Of a stretch of 38,631 nucleotides of DNA, positions 7,746 to 16,658 are shown one piece after another. The DNA is taken from contig NZ_FOOU01000021.1 of assembly GCF_900113275.1 (NCBI RefSeq), positions 13,160-51,790 of the forward strand, given 5' to 3'. A program made the translations under genes and the position numbers. This stretch comes from Neptunomonas qingdaonensis (GTDB taxonomy: Bacteria; Pseudomonadota; Gammaproteobacteria; Pseudomonadales; Balneatricaceae). A model generated the notes under the pieces. That model had not been told where the DNA came from. It saw nothing but the letters and a program-made list of their open reading frames with translations, and did no database searches. How positions within the stretch are numbered: the first letter of the stretch is position 1; the number at the start of each line of letters is the position of its first letter.

Positions 7746-7991
7746 TTAGGTTTCATCCAGCAGGCAAAATGATAAGAATGTACTTAAGAGTGAGATGGCT
7801 GCGGCAAAAGGTATCGTAGGAAAAAGCAGAATCAATAGCCCGCTGCATACCCACAATCTGCGCACGATTGTACACTTACGCTGATATTTTTTGGTGAACT
7901 GACGACGATAAAAATGCTGGCTATCCGGTTGCTGATCACGCATCCAATCCGGTATACAGGCTAGCCATAACATCTGTAGAAGAAATCTCAT
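7746..7991 (-). CDS. Small conserved membrane protein, 81 aa
   Basis: I take this as a real gene of unknown function. The N-terminal part is soluble and strongly basic (QFYRRQFTKKYQRKCTIVRR-like, residues about 26-45), followed by a hydrophobic stretch, residues 46-76, long enough for one or two membrane helices. It looks like a small inner-membrane protein with a cationic cytosolic face, similar to short conserved hypotheticals of marine gammaproteobacteria as I recall them. The ATG at 7991 has GGGAG at 7-nt spacing. It lies 91 nt downstream of gor on the same strand, with a hairpin (8018-8055) in between, so it may share the gor transcript. Confidence 0.65.
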   Translation of the reverse strand: MRFLLQMLWLACIPDWMRDQQPDSQHFYRRQFTKKYQRKCTIVRRLWVCSGLLILLFPTIPFAAAISLLSTFLSFCLLDET

Positions 7992-8017
7992 CGCAGCACT
8001 CCCTTTGCTTATAGTCT

Positions 8018-8055
8018 AGCAGACTGTCGAACTTAATACAGATCTACAGCCTGCT
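8018..8055 (-). other. Hairpin between gor and the small membrane protein gene
   Basis: In minus-strand RNA, AGCAGGCUGU and ACAGUCUGCU form a 10-bp stem with one G-U wobble around an 18-nt loop. No T-run follows, so it may be a processing or stability element rather than a terminator. Confidence 0.35.
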
Positions 8056-8082
8056 GGCAATGCTGCGCGGATTTTCAATACC

Positions 8083-9441
8083 TTATTTTTTTAGCGGCTC
8101 CCGCATAGTAACAAACTCTTCTGCGGCCGTTGGGTGGATACCGATGGTGGCATCAAACACAGCTTTAGTTGCTCCCGCTTTAAGCGCAACGGCTAACCCT
8201 TGAATGACTTCACCCGCATCCGGACCCACCATATGAACCCCCAACACTTTATCACTGCTCTTCTCTACGATCATTTTCATTAATGTGCGTTCATCGCTAC
8301 CCGACATCGTATGCTTCATCGCACGGAATTCACTACGATACACATCAATATCTTTACCTTGCTCACGCGCCTGCTCTTCAGACAAGCCCACCGTGCCGAT
8401 ATTTGGCTGACAAAATACAGCCGTAGGGATCAGATCATAATCAACCGCAGGATTACCTTCCTGATAAAGGTGTCTCACCAGGGCCATGCCTTCTGCCAAC
8501 GCGACAGGCGTCAACTGCACACGATCAATCACATCACCAATGGCGTAAACTGACGGCACGTTTGTCTGGAAGCTATCATTAACGATAATAGCGCCATTTT
8601 TTTGCTGCTCGACGCCCAATGCCTCAAGCCCCAGATCATTGACGTTAGGCACACGCCCCGTCGCATACAGCACGCAATCTGTTTCGTGAGTAGAACCGTC
8701 CGTCAGCATCAGTAACAAACTGCCATCTGCCTGCTTTTCAATCGACTCAATATTGTTATTAAACTTAAGATCCACATGCTTCTTAGCGACTTCCTGAGCC
8801 ACAAACTCACGCAAATCCCGATCAAACCCGCGAAGGAACAGGTCACCTCGATAAATCAGGCTGGTTTCAGCGCCTAAACCGGCAAAGATGCCCGCAAACT
8901 CAACCGCAATATATCCGCCACCCACAACGACGGCGCGCTTAGGGAATGTCTCCAGAAAAAACACTTCGTTTGAACTAATGATGTGCTCTTTACCGGGAAT
9001 CTCCGGAACAAATGGCCACCCGCCCGTCGCTAGCAAAATACGTTCAGCGGTGTAGTTTTTCCCATTAACCGCGACCGTATGCTCGTCCACCAGAGTACCT
9101 CGTCCTTCCAGCAGCTCGCAGCCGGAGTTAACCAGCAGGTTACGATAGATACCGTTAAGCCGGCTGATTTCGTCATTTTTTCTATCACGTAACGTGGGCC
9201 AGTCAAAACTACTCTCCCCAACCGTCCAGCCAAAACCAACTGCATCGTTAAACTCTTCTTTGTAGTGCGATGCATAGACAAACAGCTTCTTGGGAACACA
9301 GCCTACGTTGACGCAAGTACCACCCAGATAACGGTCTTCAGTGACCGCAACTTTTACACCCATTGCTGCCGCCATGCGTGCCGCCCGAACACCACCAGAA
9401 CCAGCCCCGATAACAAACAGATCAAAATCATATGCAGACAC
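8083..9441 (-). CDS. gor: Glutathione-disulfide reductase Gor
   Basis: The enzyme reduces oxidised glutathione with NADPH and FAD. The 452-residue sequence has the N-terminal FAD-binding GAGSGG (residues 12-17), the redox disulfide C43/C48 in [13 protein letters not shown], the second nucleotide-binding GGGYIAVEF near 173-181, the FAD segment YAIGDV near 294, and the catalytic H436/E441 in HPTAAEE at the C-terminal dimer interface. Arginines in [12 protein letters not shown] occupy the positions that bind the NADPH 2'-phosphate, so NADPH rather than NADH is expected. It is divergent from xthA with a 163-nt gap. A role in thiol balance fits the sulfur metabolism of the window, though Gor is a general enzyme. 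Confidence 0.95.
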   Translation of the reverse strand: MSAYDFDLFVIGAGSGGVRAARMAAAMGVKVAVTEDRYLGGTCVNVGCVPKKLFVYASHYKEEFNDAVGFGWTVGESSFDWPTLRDRKNDEISRLNGIYRNLLVNSGCELLEGRGTLVDEHTVAVNGKNYTAERILLATGGWPFVPEIPGKEHIISSNEVFFLETFPKRAVVVGGGYIAVEFAGIFAGLGAETSLIYRGDLFLRGFDRDLREFVAQEVAKKHVDLKFNNNIESIEKQADGSLLLMLTDGSTHETDCVLYATGRVPNVNDLGLEALGVEQQKNGAIIVNDSFQTNVPSVYAIGDVIDRVQLTPVALAEGMALVRHLYQEGNPAVDYDLIPTAVFCQPNIGTVGLSEEQAREQGKDIDVYRSEFRAMKHTMSGSDERTLMKMIVEKSSDKVLGVHMVGPDAGEVIQGLAVALKAGATKAVFDATIGIHPTAAEEFVTMREPLKK

Positions 9442-9604
9442 AGCTTAACTCCCAATATAAATTTCATTAACTGTAACGATTCAGCCTATAAAGTACCAAT
9501 CAAAGATAACTAATATAACGATAGGAAAATCAAATCAACCAGCCTCCATACGCGTTTGCAAACATGTTAGAATAGCCGTTAATTTAACCTATGATGACGC
9601 CTCA

Positions 9605-10420
9605 ATGAAAATTATCTCTTTTAATATTAATGGATTACGCGCACGTCCTCATCAAATTGCCGCTCTTATTGAGAAATACTCTCCCGATGTCATAGGGCTT
9701 CAGGAGATCAAAGTTGATGATCCTCAGTTTCCTATAGAGATGATTGAAGCGCATGGTTACCATGTTGAATTCTTCGGACAAAAAAGCCATTACGGTGTAT
9801 GCCTGATATCAAAAAATCCACCTCTGAGTATTCAAAAAGGCTTCCTGACTGATGAGCCGGATGCCCAACGCCGCATGATCATTGGCAAGTACGCCACGCC
9901 TAAAGGGAATACTGTGACTATTCTCAACGGTTACTTCCCTCAAGGTGAAAATATTGAGCATCCCGTTAAGTTTCCAGCGAAAGCTCGTTTTTATGAAGAT
10001 CTGCAAAACTACTTAACAACGCATCACACACCAGATGAAAACCTAATCGTCATGGGGGATATCAATATCTCGCCAACTGACTTAGATATTGGTATTGGTG
10101 AAGTCAACCGTAAGCGTTGGCTGAAAACGGGTAAATCCAGTTTTCAGCCCATCGAAAGAGAGTGGCTCGCTCGTTTACAAAGCTGGGGGCTGATTGACAC
10201 TTTCCGACAGCTTCACCCGGATGTGGATGACCGTTTCAGCTGGTTTGACTATCGCAGCAGAGGCTTTGAGCCGGAACCCAAACGCGGTTTAAGAATTGAC
10301 GTTATTTTGGCTACCCCCTCTCTAAGCCAAACATGCCAAAACTCAGATATCGATTACGAAATCAGAGGAATGGAGAAACCCTCTGATCACGCACCAATCT
10401 GGGCTTGTTTTGACCTCTAG
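9605..10420 (+). CDS. xthA: Exodeoxyribonuclease III
   Basis: This is the major AP endonuclease and 3'-5' exonuclease of base-excision repair. The 271-residue protein is close to E. coli XthA (268 aa). The endonuclease/exonuclease/phosphatase fold is complete: N7 in FNINGLRAR, the metal ligand E34 in LQEIK, Y110, D152 and N154 in [12 protein letters not shown]232 in RIDVIL, and the terminal D261-H262 in SDHAPIW. The segment [16 protein letters not shown] is almost identical to the enterobacterial enzyme. The gene converges on the stress-protein gene, with only 29 nt between the stops. Confidence 0.95.
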   Translation: MKIISFNINGLRARPHQIAALIEKYSPDVIGLQEIKVDDPQFPIEMIEAHGYHVEFFGQKSHYGVCLISKNPPLSIQKGFLTDEPDAQRRMIIGKYATPKGNTVTILNGYFPQGENIEHPVKFPAKARFYEDLQNYLTTHHTPDENLIVMGDINISPTDLDIGIGEVNRKRWLKTGKSSFQPIEREWLARLQSWGLIDTFRQLHPDVDDRFSWFDYRSRGFEPEPKRGLRIDVILATPSLSQTCQNSDIDYEIRGMEKPSDHAPIWACFDL

Positions 10421-10449
10421 TTTTTGACCTCTGATCCCTGAACTTCGAT

Positions 10450-11397
10450 CTAGGGACTATTTTCTGTCACCGGGCTGATAAAGCCCGGCTGCTTCACCAG
10501 TAATATATCGCAATCCACATGATCCGCTATTCGTTCAACCGAACTTCCGATCAAAAATCGATCCAGAAAGCCTCTTGCTATTGACCCCATGACAAGCAGA
10601 TCAATATGTTCGCGCTGAACCATCTCGGGTATTACTTTATGCACTTCACCATCTTCAAGATGAAGTATTCCTGACGCCAAGGCCTTATCTTCCATCAAAG
10701 ACTTAAGTACCGTGCTGTGCTTTGTTTTAACTTTTTTATGTAGCGCCGCGTAATCCAGTGTCAAGTGCTCATCAAAAATTGCCGATTGCGGAATACTGGT
10801 AAAACTATGAGCAACATGCAGCTCGCCCACTAATAGATCTACCAATAAGCAGGCGCTTTCCAATATTTCATGATCCAGAGCCTTAGGCTTATCACTTTCA
10901 TGAAATGGATCAACCAAAGCAGCAACCCGAGGATGAGCCGACCAGTCCTGACCTCTCATTAGCAATAAAGGCACAGGACATTGAGCAATTAATTGCCAAT
11001 CACCCTGCCGGAATAGATAGTGTCCCTGCGGATGCTTACCGATAGCAGATATCACCATATCCGCTTGATACCTGATCGCCTTTCTAACAATCCCTTCTGC
11101 TGTATTGCGATGCCAGGCTACATCGTAGCTGACCTCCCCTGCAACGACTCCTTCGCTGGCTTCAAGCTGTTCTGCCAATTTAATAAGCTTTTTCTCTTTC
11201 TCGTGTAGAAAGCCCGCAATGGCATGCTTTTCAGCTTTTTCATCAAACAGATAACTACGATGCAAAGACGAGTTATAACAACATGCAAACAACTCAACTT
11301 TTACATTTTTCTGTTGAATTAATTGCTTTAGTTTTTTCATTAGCACATCACTCATCTGGGATAAATCCAGATGCACTAAAATTTTAGTTTTCTTCAT
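10450..11397 (-). CDS. Tandem universal stress protein (UspE-like)
   Basis: Two universal-stress-protein folds lie in one 315-residue chain (about residues 1-150 and 155-305), as in UspE. The first domain opens KKTKILVHLDLS, with IRYQADMVISAIGKHP near 110-125. The second has HIDLLVMGSIARGF and a GSSVERIADHVDCDILLVK ending, the typical phosphate-binding loop and last strand of Usp domains. The first domain lacks a clear glycine loop and may not bind ATP. A longer frame starts with GTG at 11412, but the ATG at 11397 has AGGAG 7 nt upstream and begins at the normal family position. It is divergent from the DUF2892 gene. Specific function is unknown; stress survival is the family role. Confidence 0.85.
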   Translation of the reverse strand: MKKTKILVHLDLSQMSDVLMKKLKQLIQQKNVKVELFACCYNSSLHRSYLFDEKAEKHAIAGFLHEKEKKLIKLAEQLEASEGVVAGEVSYDVAWHRNTAEGIVRKAIRYQADMVISAIGKHPQGHYLFRQGDWQLIAQCPVPLLLMRGQDWSAHPRVAALVDPFHESDKPKALDHEILESACLLVDLLVGELHVAHSFTSIPQSAIFDEHLTLDYAALHKKVKTKHSTVLKSLMEDKALASGILHLEDGEVHKVIPEMVQREHIDLLVMGSIARGFLDRFLIGSSVERIADHVDCDILLVKQPGFISPVTENSP

Positions 11398-11503
11398 AGC
11401 TCTCTCCTGCACTTTCGTACTTATTATTTAGAGTAACAAAAAAGTAAACTTTAGCTTTGATCTCGCTCACTCTTCAGCCAAAACATGCAATGCTTTCTTT
11501 TAA

Positions 11504-11519
11504 ATTAGATAATTCTAAT
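11504..11519 (+). promoter_or_regulatory. Palindrome upstream of the DUF2892 gene (candidate ArsR-family operator)
   Basis: ATTAGA (11504-11509) and TCTAAT (11514-11519) are perfect complements with a 4-nt AT spacer, 37 nt before the ATG. AT-rich palindromes of this size in the promoter are what sulfide-responsive ArsR repressors of the BigR/YgaV type bind. The likely repressor gene is at 12151. Binding is inferred; a lone ATTAGA half-site also occurs near 12066, upstream of the repressor gene. Confidence 0.5.
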
Positions 11520-11556
11520 GTACACTTGAACCTATATTAAATATCGGAGGTTTATC

Positions 11557-11964
11557 ATGACCGTCAATGCAGCGCTTCGCTTAATGGCTGGAACAGTCGT
11601 ACTAATTAGTCTCGTGCTAGGTACTTATCTCAGCCACAACTGGTTTTATTTAACCGGTTTTGTAGGCTTAAACTTACTTCAGTCTGCTTTTACAGGCTGG
11701 TGTCCTGCTATCACTATATTTAAGAAGCTTGGGCTAAAGCAAGACTCCTGTAACATCACAGGAATGAGTGTAAACCAGGCGGTACATATTTTAGCTGGCT
11801 CCATTATTCTGGGGACAGTGATAGCCGTCATGATTTTCAATGTAAACATTATGCTGTTTATTATCACTGGCATAGTAGGCGCAAGTTTAATTCAATCGGC
11901 GTTTACTGGTTGGTGTCCGGGTATGACTATTGCCCGTTTATTAGGATGTAAAGAAGCGGTTTGA
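11557..11964 (+). CDS. Duplicated DUF2892 (YgaP-type) membrane protein
   Basis: The 135-residue protein is an internal duplication of the DUF2892 membrane module found at the C-terminus of the sulfurtransferase YgaP. Each half has two hydrophobic helices and ends with QSAFTGWCP (W48-C49 and W119-C120), so the exact nonapeptide occurs twice, 71 residues apart. The rhodanese domain of YgaP is absent. C65 and the near-terminal C131 are further thiols. A strong GGAGG lies 8 nt before the ATG. Next to a YgaV-like regulator, this recalls the E. coli ygaV-ygaP pair, linked to sulfide and persulfide handling. I infer a role in moving or sensing reactive sulfur at the inner membrane. Confidence 0.85.
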   Translation: MTVNAALRLMAGTVVLISLVLGTYLSHNWFYLTGFVGLNLLQSAFTGWCPAITIFKKLGLKQDSCNITGMSVNQAVHILAGSIILGTVIAVMIFNVNIMLFIITGIVGASLIQSAFTGWCPGMTIARLLGCKEAV

Positions 11965-12006
11965 AACAAAGTATCGACGCCATGATTTTGCAAATAACGG
12001 CTTAAT

Positions 12007-12029
12007 AGCGCCTTAATAGGCGCTTTTTT
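12007..12029 (+). terminator. Rho-independent terminator after the DUF2892 gene
   Basis: AGCGCC (12007-12012) and GGCGCT (12019-12024) pair around a 6-nt loop, followed by a run of T residues. It separates the membrane protein gene from the regulator gene, which therefore probably has its own promoter. Confidence 0.85.
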
Positions 12030-12150
12030 ATGGTAAAAACCTATATTTCATCCTATTATCTGTATATTAGAAGAGTGACATTACAAAACAACTTTGTGAC
12101 AGGCTCAAAAATTTGTTTTATCTCAACTTATACCCTGTGGAGAGTAAAAT

Positions 12151-12486
12151 TTGGCCAATACAGATAGTGAATCCAGTCTCAGCACCGATACGCTGGAAAT
12201 GATGAAAACCAATGCATCACGTGCCGCTAAATTGATGAAAGCGCTCGGAAATGAAAGTCGCCTGCTGATCCTTTGTTATTTAGATGGCAAAGAGCTCTCT
12301 GTTACGCAACTCAACAATTGTCTTGATTTAAGCCAGTCAGCTTTGTCTCAACACCTTGCTGTTTTAAGAAAAGACGGTTTGGTCAATACTCGCCGCGAAT
12401 CTCAGACTATTTATTACTCACTGTCTGGCGATACCGCTAAACGCATAATCCATACACTTCATGAAATGTACTGCCCAACTATTTAA
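12151..12486 (+). CDS. ArsR-family transcriptional repressor (YgaV/BigR type)
   Basis: This winged-helix regulator of 111 residues belongs to the YgaV/BigR/SqrR group of sulfide and persulfide sensors. The family pair of cysteines is present: C42 in LLILCYL and C108 in the terminal MYCP. In relatives these form a tetrasulfide or disulfide when reactive sulfur is high and release DNA. The recognition helix is DLSQSALSQHLAVLRKDGL (59-77), then a wing with RRESQTIYYSL. The start is an unusual TTG at 12151: an in-frame stop lies just before it, GGAGAG ends 6 nt upstream, and the next ATG (residue 17) would remove the N-terminal arm. Likely target: the palindrome at 11504. Control of sox is possible but not shown. 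Confidence 0.9.
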   Translation: MANTDSESSLSTDTLEMMKTNASRAAKLMKALGNESRLLILCYLDGKELSVTQLNNCLDLSQSALSQHLAVLRKDGLVNTRRESQTIYYSLSGDTAKRIIHTLHEMYCPTI

Positions 12487-12571
12487 TACAAGCTATTTGA
12501 TCCCATCCTTTCGAGGAAAGCCCCACGCGTCAAACTCTTGTTTATAGTGCATGATCATAACTCTTATTAAT

Positions 12572-12599
12572 AATTAAGGCGCCAACAGGCGCCTTAATT
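12572..12599. terminator. Bidirectional terminator between the ArsR and acetyltransferase genes
   Basis: AATTAAGGCGCC (12572-12583) and its exact complement GGCGCCTTAATT (12588-12599) form a 12-bp stem around AACA. The AT-rich outer pairs give U-rich ends in both directions, which suits two converging transcripts. Confidence 0.8.
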
Positions 12600-12638
12600 T
12601 ATTCCATCAACTTACCACTAAGCTTAATGCAAATAAGT

Positions 12639-15371
12639 CTAGGACTGTAGTCTTGTAAACTGCCAATCTTCAACGGGCTCATTCAGCATCATCTTCATAT
12701 CGACAACCTCTTCTTCCATATTAAAGGTGTTAGTAAATCCAAGCTTCATCGCGAGCCCTTGCATTCCTTTATTCGTTGGCAAAGTCGATCCTTCAATCAT
12801 GAGTGTATGTTGGCTGCGGCAGTAATCAATCGCTTTGCGCATCAAAATAACACCCAGCCCCTCGCCTTGAAGATCATCGCGGATGACAATAGAGAATTCG
12901 CTTTTTATGTTATCAGGATCGGTTACCACACGAACAACCCCTAGGGTTTCAGGTCCTTTTCCATCCAGACTTGGCGCAGACACAATAAAAGCCATTTCAC
13001 GGTCATAATCTATCTGTGTCCAACTGGCCAGTTCCTGATGCGACGGCACACCACGGCTGTAAAAATACCGCATCCTAATCGACTCAGGACTAAGCTTATT
13101 ATAAAACTCCAGATGACGAGGTTCATCCTCACCACGAATCGGTCTGACAACAGCAGGCCGACCTGAACGCTTCAGCGCGATACGCTCTTCCAGATCACCA
13201 GGATAAGGAGAGATTGCTAATTCGGATTTCTCGCCAATTGACACGGCTACATCGACAGCCAGGATACCTAGCTTATTTAACAGCAGAGGATTTATTTCCA
13301 GCCCCTTCAGGTGAGGAAGGTCGACCACCATTTCTGACAGCTTAAGAATCATGTCAGTCAATTGTCCCATATCCCTTTCAGGCTGCAAACTATGCTCTTT
13401 GATAATTTTATAAATACGTGAGTTTTTAACCAGCTCTTTTGCCAAGGCTTTATTCATCGGAGGTAACATTGCATGCCTGTCTGCCAGCACATCGACCGTA
13501 AAACCACCCATTCCAAAAACGATCACGGGACCGAAGGTAGGATCTCTGGTAATACCCACATTGATTTGCAACGATTGAAATCCACGTTTCATTTGTTGAA
13601 CGCAAAACCCCATGCTTGCCTCTTCACCCATACGCTCACTTACACCGTAAGCAAGTTTATTGGTCGCATAACGCACATCACCAGGCGAATTCAAATCCTG
13701 AACCAAGTCGCGACGCTGAAATAACTGATCATCATAACTGAAAGGATAAATATTCTTCTGGTGCAAAGCCTTAACAGCAACAGGCCCTCCTAACTCTTTT
13801 GCCAGTTCTACCACTCCATCTATATCATCAGCATAGTAACTATTCTGCACCGGTATATCATATAGATCTAACAGACTGCAGGCTTCACTATGCTTGAGAT
13901 AGTCTCGGCGCTCTGCCATCGCGTCTGCAATTATTTTTTTAGCTTTTTGATGGTTTTGCGTATTCTGTTCAATATATGAAGCCGGTGTTTGACGCATAAC
14001 CTCCTGATTACGCCGGTAATCAACCATGTACATAAATGCATCTACGGCCTCTTCCGGTGTAATAAAGGTTGCTACATTAGCTGAATTACAGTGATTTCTT
14101 GCTGCTATCGCTGTCGCTCGCCCCATCCAGCATGTCAAAATATTGCGTGGCGACTTACGTACAACTTTTATAAGCTCATCAGCCGTTTCAAAACTCGGTG
14201 CTGAATGCGTGGGAGCATGAATAGTTAATATGACATCAACTTCTTTATCTTTAGATAAAATCTCAGTCACTTGCGCAAAGCGCTCAGGCGTCGCATCGGC
14301 ACACAGATCAACAGGATTCTTTTCATTCCAGCCAGCGGGCAGAACGGGAATTAATGCAGCAATGGTCTCCTCACTCAGGCGCGCCAACTGACCGCCTGTT
14401 TTCAGCAAACGGTCAGTTGCTAAAGCGTTTGGCCCCATGCCATTACAAACAATAGCAAGACGCTCACCCCGCAACGGTTTCATTCGTGACAGCGTTTCAA
14501 GAGCATTGAATAGCTGATCGGATGTCTCTACACGCACAACACCTGCGCGCCTGAGTGCGGCATCATAGACAATATCTTCATCAGGAATACCGGGGGTCCG
14601 ACTCTTTTGCACCACGCCGTCAGAAAAAACACCGGATTTAAGCACGAGCACCAGCTTATTTCTTGAGGCAGCGCGCAATGCGGATATAAAATTTCTGGCT
14701 GAGCCTGAAACGCTAACTAATTGCAGCAAGATAGAATGGGTATACTGATCCTTAGAAACATAATCAATGACTGAAGACAGATCGACATCAACACCCCCAC
14801 CCAATGTCAGGAAATGCGAAAAACCGATCTCTTGCCCGCTAGCCCAGTCAATCATCGCCGTGCCCAGCATACCGGACTGACCTATATAGGCGACTTTGCC
14901 TTTTTGGATATTCATATGGGAGTAGCTGGCATTCATACTCGAACCAGGCACTAACATCCCCATACAGTCAGGACCCAGTATACGGATACCATAAGGCTTG
15001 GCGGCTTCCCTAACTGACTCGCTTAAGGTGTTTGCTTCCATATTAGTCGTAATCGAAAGCCCACCCGTCAAAATCATAGCGGCCTTTACACTATTTGCCC
15101 CTAATTTTCGTATAATATCTGAGACTGTACCAGGCGGAGAGCAAATAATAGCCAGATCAGGCATCTCAGGCAGATCCGGGATATCTTTAAAGCAAGGAAC
15201 ACCGAAAACGTTATCGTAACCTTCCGGATTAATACACATCAACACACCCGGAAACTTACCGTCCAATAAGTTATGAACGACAATGCCCCCCATGCTGCCC
15301 GGTTTTTCAGACGCACCAAAGACAACAATCGACTTAGGTTTAAAAAAACGCTTTAAGTATTTAGTGCCCAA
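12639..15371 (-). CDS. Pat/PatZ-type protein lysine acetyltransferase
   Basis: The 910-residue protein has a catalytically dead acyl-CoA synthetase (NDP-forming) body followed by a GNAT domain, as in PatZ/Pat that acetylates acetyl-CoA synthetase. Order: CoA-binding domain (about 1-130, FFKPKSIVVFGASEKPGSMGG), two succinyl-CoA-ligase-like domains (about 135-460, with GQSGMLGTAM), ATP-grasp domain (about 480-700), and GNAT (about 740-890, acetyl-CoA loop QGEGLG). At the loop where active synthetases carry SHTGAL with the phospho-histidine, it reads SRTPGIP near 257-263, so His is lost. Start: the longest frame begins with TTG at 15401 without a Shine-Dalgarno; TTG at 15371 has GGGGAG 8 nt upstream and fits the family N-terminus. 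Confidence 0.88.
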   Translation of the reverse strand: MGTKYLKRFFKPKSIVVFGASEKPGSMGGIVVHNLLDGKFPGVLMCINPEGYDNVFGVPCFKDIPDLPEMPDLAIICSPPGTVSDIIRKLGANSVKAAMILTGGLSITTNMEANTLSESVREAAKPYGIRILGPDCMGMLVPGSSMNASYSHMNIQKGKVAYIGQSGMLGTAMIDWASGQEIGFSHFLTLGGGVDVDLSSVIDYVSKDQYTHSILLQLVSVSGSARNFISALRAASRNKLVLVLKSGVFSDGVVQKSRTPGIPDEDIVYDAALRRAGVVRVETSDQLFNALETLSRMKPLRGERLAIVCNGMGPNALATDRLLKTGGQLARLSEETIAALIPVLPAGWNEKNPVDLCADATPERFAQVTEILSKDKEVDVILTIHAPTHSAPSFETADELIKVVRKSPRNILTCWMGRATAIAARNHCNSANVATFITPEEAVDAFMYMVDYRRNQEVMRQTPASYIEQNTQNHQKAKKIIADAMAERRDYLKHSEACSLLDLYDIPVQNSYYADDIDGVVELAKELGGPVAVKALHQKNIYPFSYDDQLFQRRDLVQDLNSPGDVRYATNKLAYGVSERMGEEASMGFCVQQMKRGFQSLQINVGITRDPTFGPVIVFGMGGFTVDVLADRHAMLPPMNKALAKELVKNSRIYKIIKEHSLQPERDMGQLTDMILKLSEMVVDLPHLKGLEINPLLLNKLGILAVDVAVSIGEKSELAISPYPGDLEERIALKRSGRPAVVRPIRGEDEPRHLEFYNKLSPESIRMRYFYSRGVPSHQELASWTQIDYDREMAFIVSAPSLDGKGPETLGVVRVVTDPDNIKSEFSIVIRDDLQGEGLGVILMRKAIDYCRSQHTLMIEGSTLPTNKGMQGLAMKLGFTNTFNMEEEVVDMKMMLNEPVEDWQFTRLQS

Positions 15372-15401
15372 AACCGTAACTCCCCATGCTGATACGAGCA
15401 A

Positions 15402-15822
15402 ACTAATAGATAGTTTAAGTATACATCAATATCAAAATTACGCAGTCGCAACAAACAATAAATCCATATTTTACTGGAACAAATCAATAAAATTATGATT
15501 TATTGCTGCAGTCGCACAATACAAAATCCACATTTTCAGACAGAAACCCGATGAACTAAAAGCCACCCAGAAAGACATCAACGCCTTAAGCTATCACCTT
15601 TTTTTATAAAAACCTGCTAAGCATCTGAAGCCACTTACCCGCATATTGAGTTTTATTCAAACAACATAATAAAACATCAAATTTTTTTCAATTTACAGTA
15701 GCGGTTTCCGCTGTTAAATATCACTTTATAAGCGTGCTTTACGAAATTTAACCGTTCGTAGAACCATAATTAGTACAATTTCACATATTTACAACCACTT
15801 AATAGTAGGAGGTATCACTCTG
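15402..15822. other. AT-rich intergenic region
   Basis: No convincing gene on either strand in 421 nt. It must hold the promoters of the acetyltransferase gene (minus) and the small acidic protein gene (plus). An imperfect direct repeat begins at the two GCAGTCGCA copies (15442 and 15508), and a short hairpin GCGG-TTT-CCGC is at 15701-15711. I see no tRNA or recognised RNA gene. Confidence 0.6.
15442..15546. repeat. Imperfect direct repeat, 66-bp period
   Basis: Two copies of about 39 nt begin with GCAGTCGCA at 15442 and 15508 and share AATCCA and ATTTT blocks at matching places. About 70% identical by eye. Could be a decayed tandem duplication or paired regulatory sites. Confidence 0.4.
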
Positions 15823-16023
15823 ATGAGGGATAAAATGATTATTAGTGATGACTCACTAGATGATTCAGATAATTACGACGCTGAAGTTGAAGACGAAACA
15901 GATTTAGGTTTCATCAGCACACAGAAAAATACTCGCCGTAATATCCGACACAATATAGAAGAGATGCTCGAGGCGAGACGTCTGCAAAAAAGCATGAAAG
16001 AAGTTTTTGATGACGACTACTGA
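15823..16023 (+). CDS. Small acidic PA3496-like protein
   Basis: The 66-residue protein has an acidic N-terminal half (DDSLDDSDNYDAEVEDETD) and a basic helix with RRNIRHNIEEMLEARRLQKS near residues 38-57. The RR-x-IE-x-LE-x-RRL pattern recalls the small gammaproteobacterial family annotated as PA3496 putative envelope integrity protein; this assignment is from memory of the pattern. No signal peptide or membrane segment. The ATG at 15823 has AGGAGG 10 nt upstream; ATG at 15835 with GAGG is an alternative. It has its own terminator at 16044, and a related gene follows at 16290. Confidence 0.6.
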   Translation: MRDKMIISDDSLDDSDNYDAEVEDETDLGFISTQKNTRRNIRHNIEEMLEARRLQKSMKEVFDDDY

Positions 16024-16043
16024 GTTTTTTATAAAAACCGACT

Positions 16044-16072
16044 AAGGCTTGCATGTAAACACAAGCCTTTTT
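16044..16072 (+). terminator. Rho-independent terminator after the first small acidic gene
   Basis: AAGGCTTG (16044-16051) and CAAGCCTT (16062-16069) form an 8-bp stem with a 10-nt loop followed by T residues. Confidence 0.85.
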
Positions 16073-16289
16073 ATGTTGGAAAATACACTAAAAACTTAGC
16101 CATTGAGAACTTCTCACTTTTAGCCACTATCGATTTAAAAAAACAATTTCTCGTATTCGAATCTTCCGATATATATTGCAAAAACAGGCGGGGTTGATAT
16201 TTATCAAACCAGTTAAATAATCTGCACCGCTTATATTTCAGAACAGCTTCCCTGTTCTTCAACCTAGAAATAACGTAGAGAACACGTTT

Positions 16290-16496
16290 ATGAGTACCAA
16301 GATTCGCGTTGCGAGCATCTCATCACAAATTGATGAATGGGATGAGCCTTTATTTGATGACGATGATTCCAATAAAATCAAAAAGCGCGGTAGTTTTAAC
16401 GGGGAAAAACGCAAAAAAATGGACTCTTTTCTTGAAGAGCGTCGTCTTAAACAACATAGTGTTCATGACTATAGCTATGACAGCATGAGCAGATAG
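16290..16496 (+). CDS. Second small PA3496-like protein
   Basis: The 68-residue protein shows the same plan as its neighbour at 15823: an acidic patch (EWDEPLFDDDDSN, residues 17-29), then a basic helix with EKRKKMDSFLEERRLKQ near 39-55. The shared R/K-K-x-x-x-x-LE-x-RRL core suggests the two are diverged paralogues. The C-terminus is Ser/Tyr-rich and different. Shine-Dalgarno is weak (AGAG about 9 nt before the ATG). No T-rich terminator follows; a 10-bp hairpin with a wobble lies at 16513-16540. Function unknown. Confidence 0.5.
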   Translation: MSTKIRVASISSQIDEWDEPLFDDDDSNKIKKRGSFNGEKRKKMDSFLEERRLKQHSVHDYSYDSMSR

Positions 16497-16658
16497 TACA
16501 CCACCACTCTACACACCTTGAACATCTATCTTCAGGGTGTGAGTTGAGATGCATTTGTACCTAGGCCTGGTTAGATTCGACTTCTTCAGTGATGTTCTTC
16601 TTTGACGCAGGCCTTTATTATGTTTTCTACTTTTAACTAATTATCTCTTGATCTTTTT

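Noticed and set aside
11398-11412. GTG start for the universal stress protein
   Set aside because: The ATG at 11397 has a good Shine-Dalgarno at proper spacing; the GTG would place that site inside the gene.
16513-16540. Hairpin after the second small acidic gene as terminator
   Set aside because: A 10-bp stem with one wobble is present, but no T-run follows.
16563-16614. AGGCCTG/CAGGCCT arms as a terminator between the small gene and the LysE gene
   Set aside because: Loop of 38 nt is too long and the T-run is weak; the arms contain a self-complementary site.
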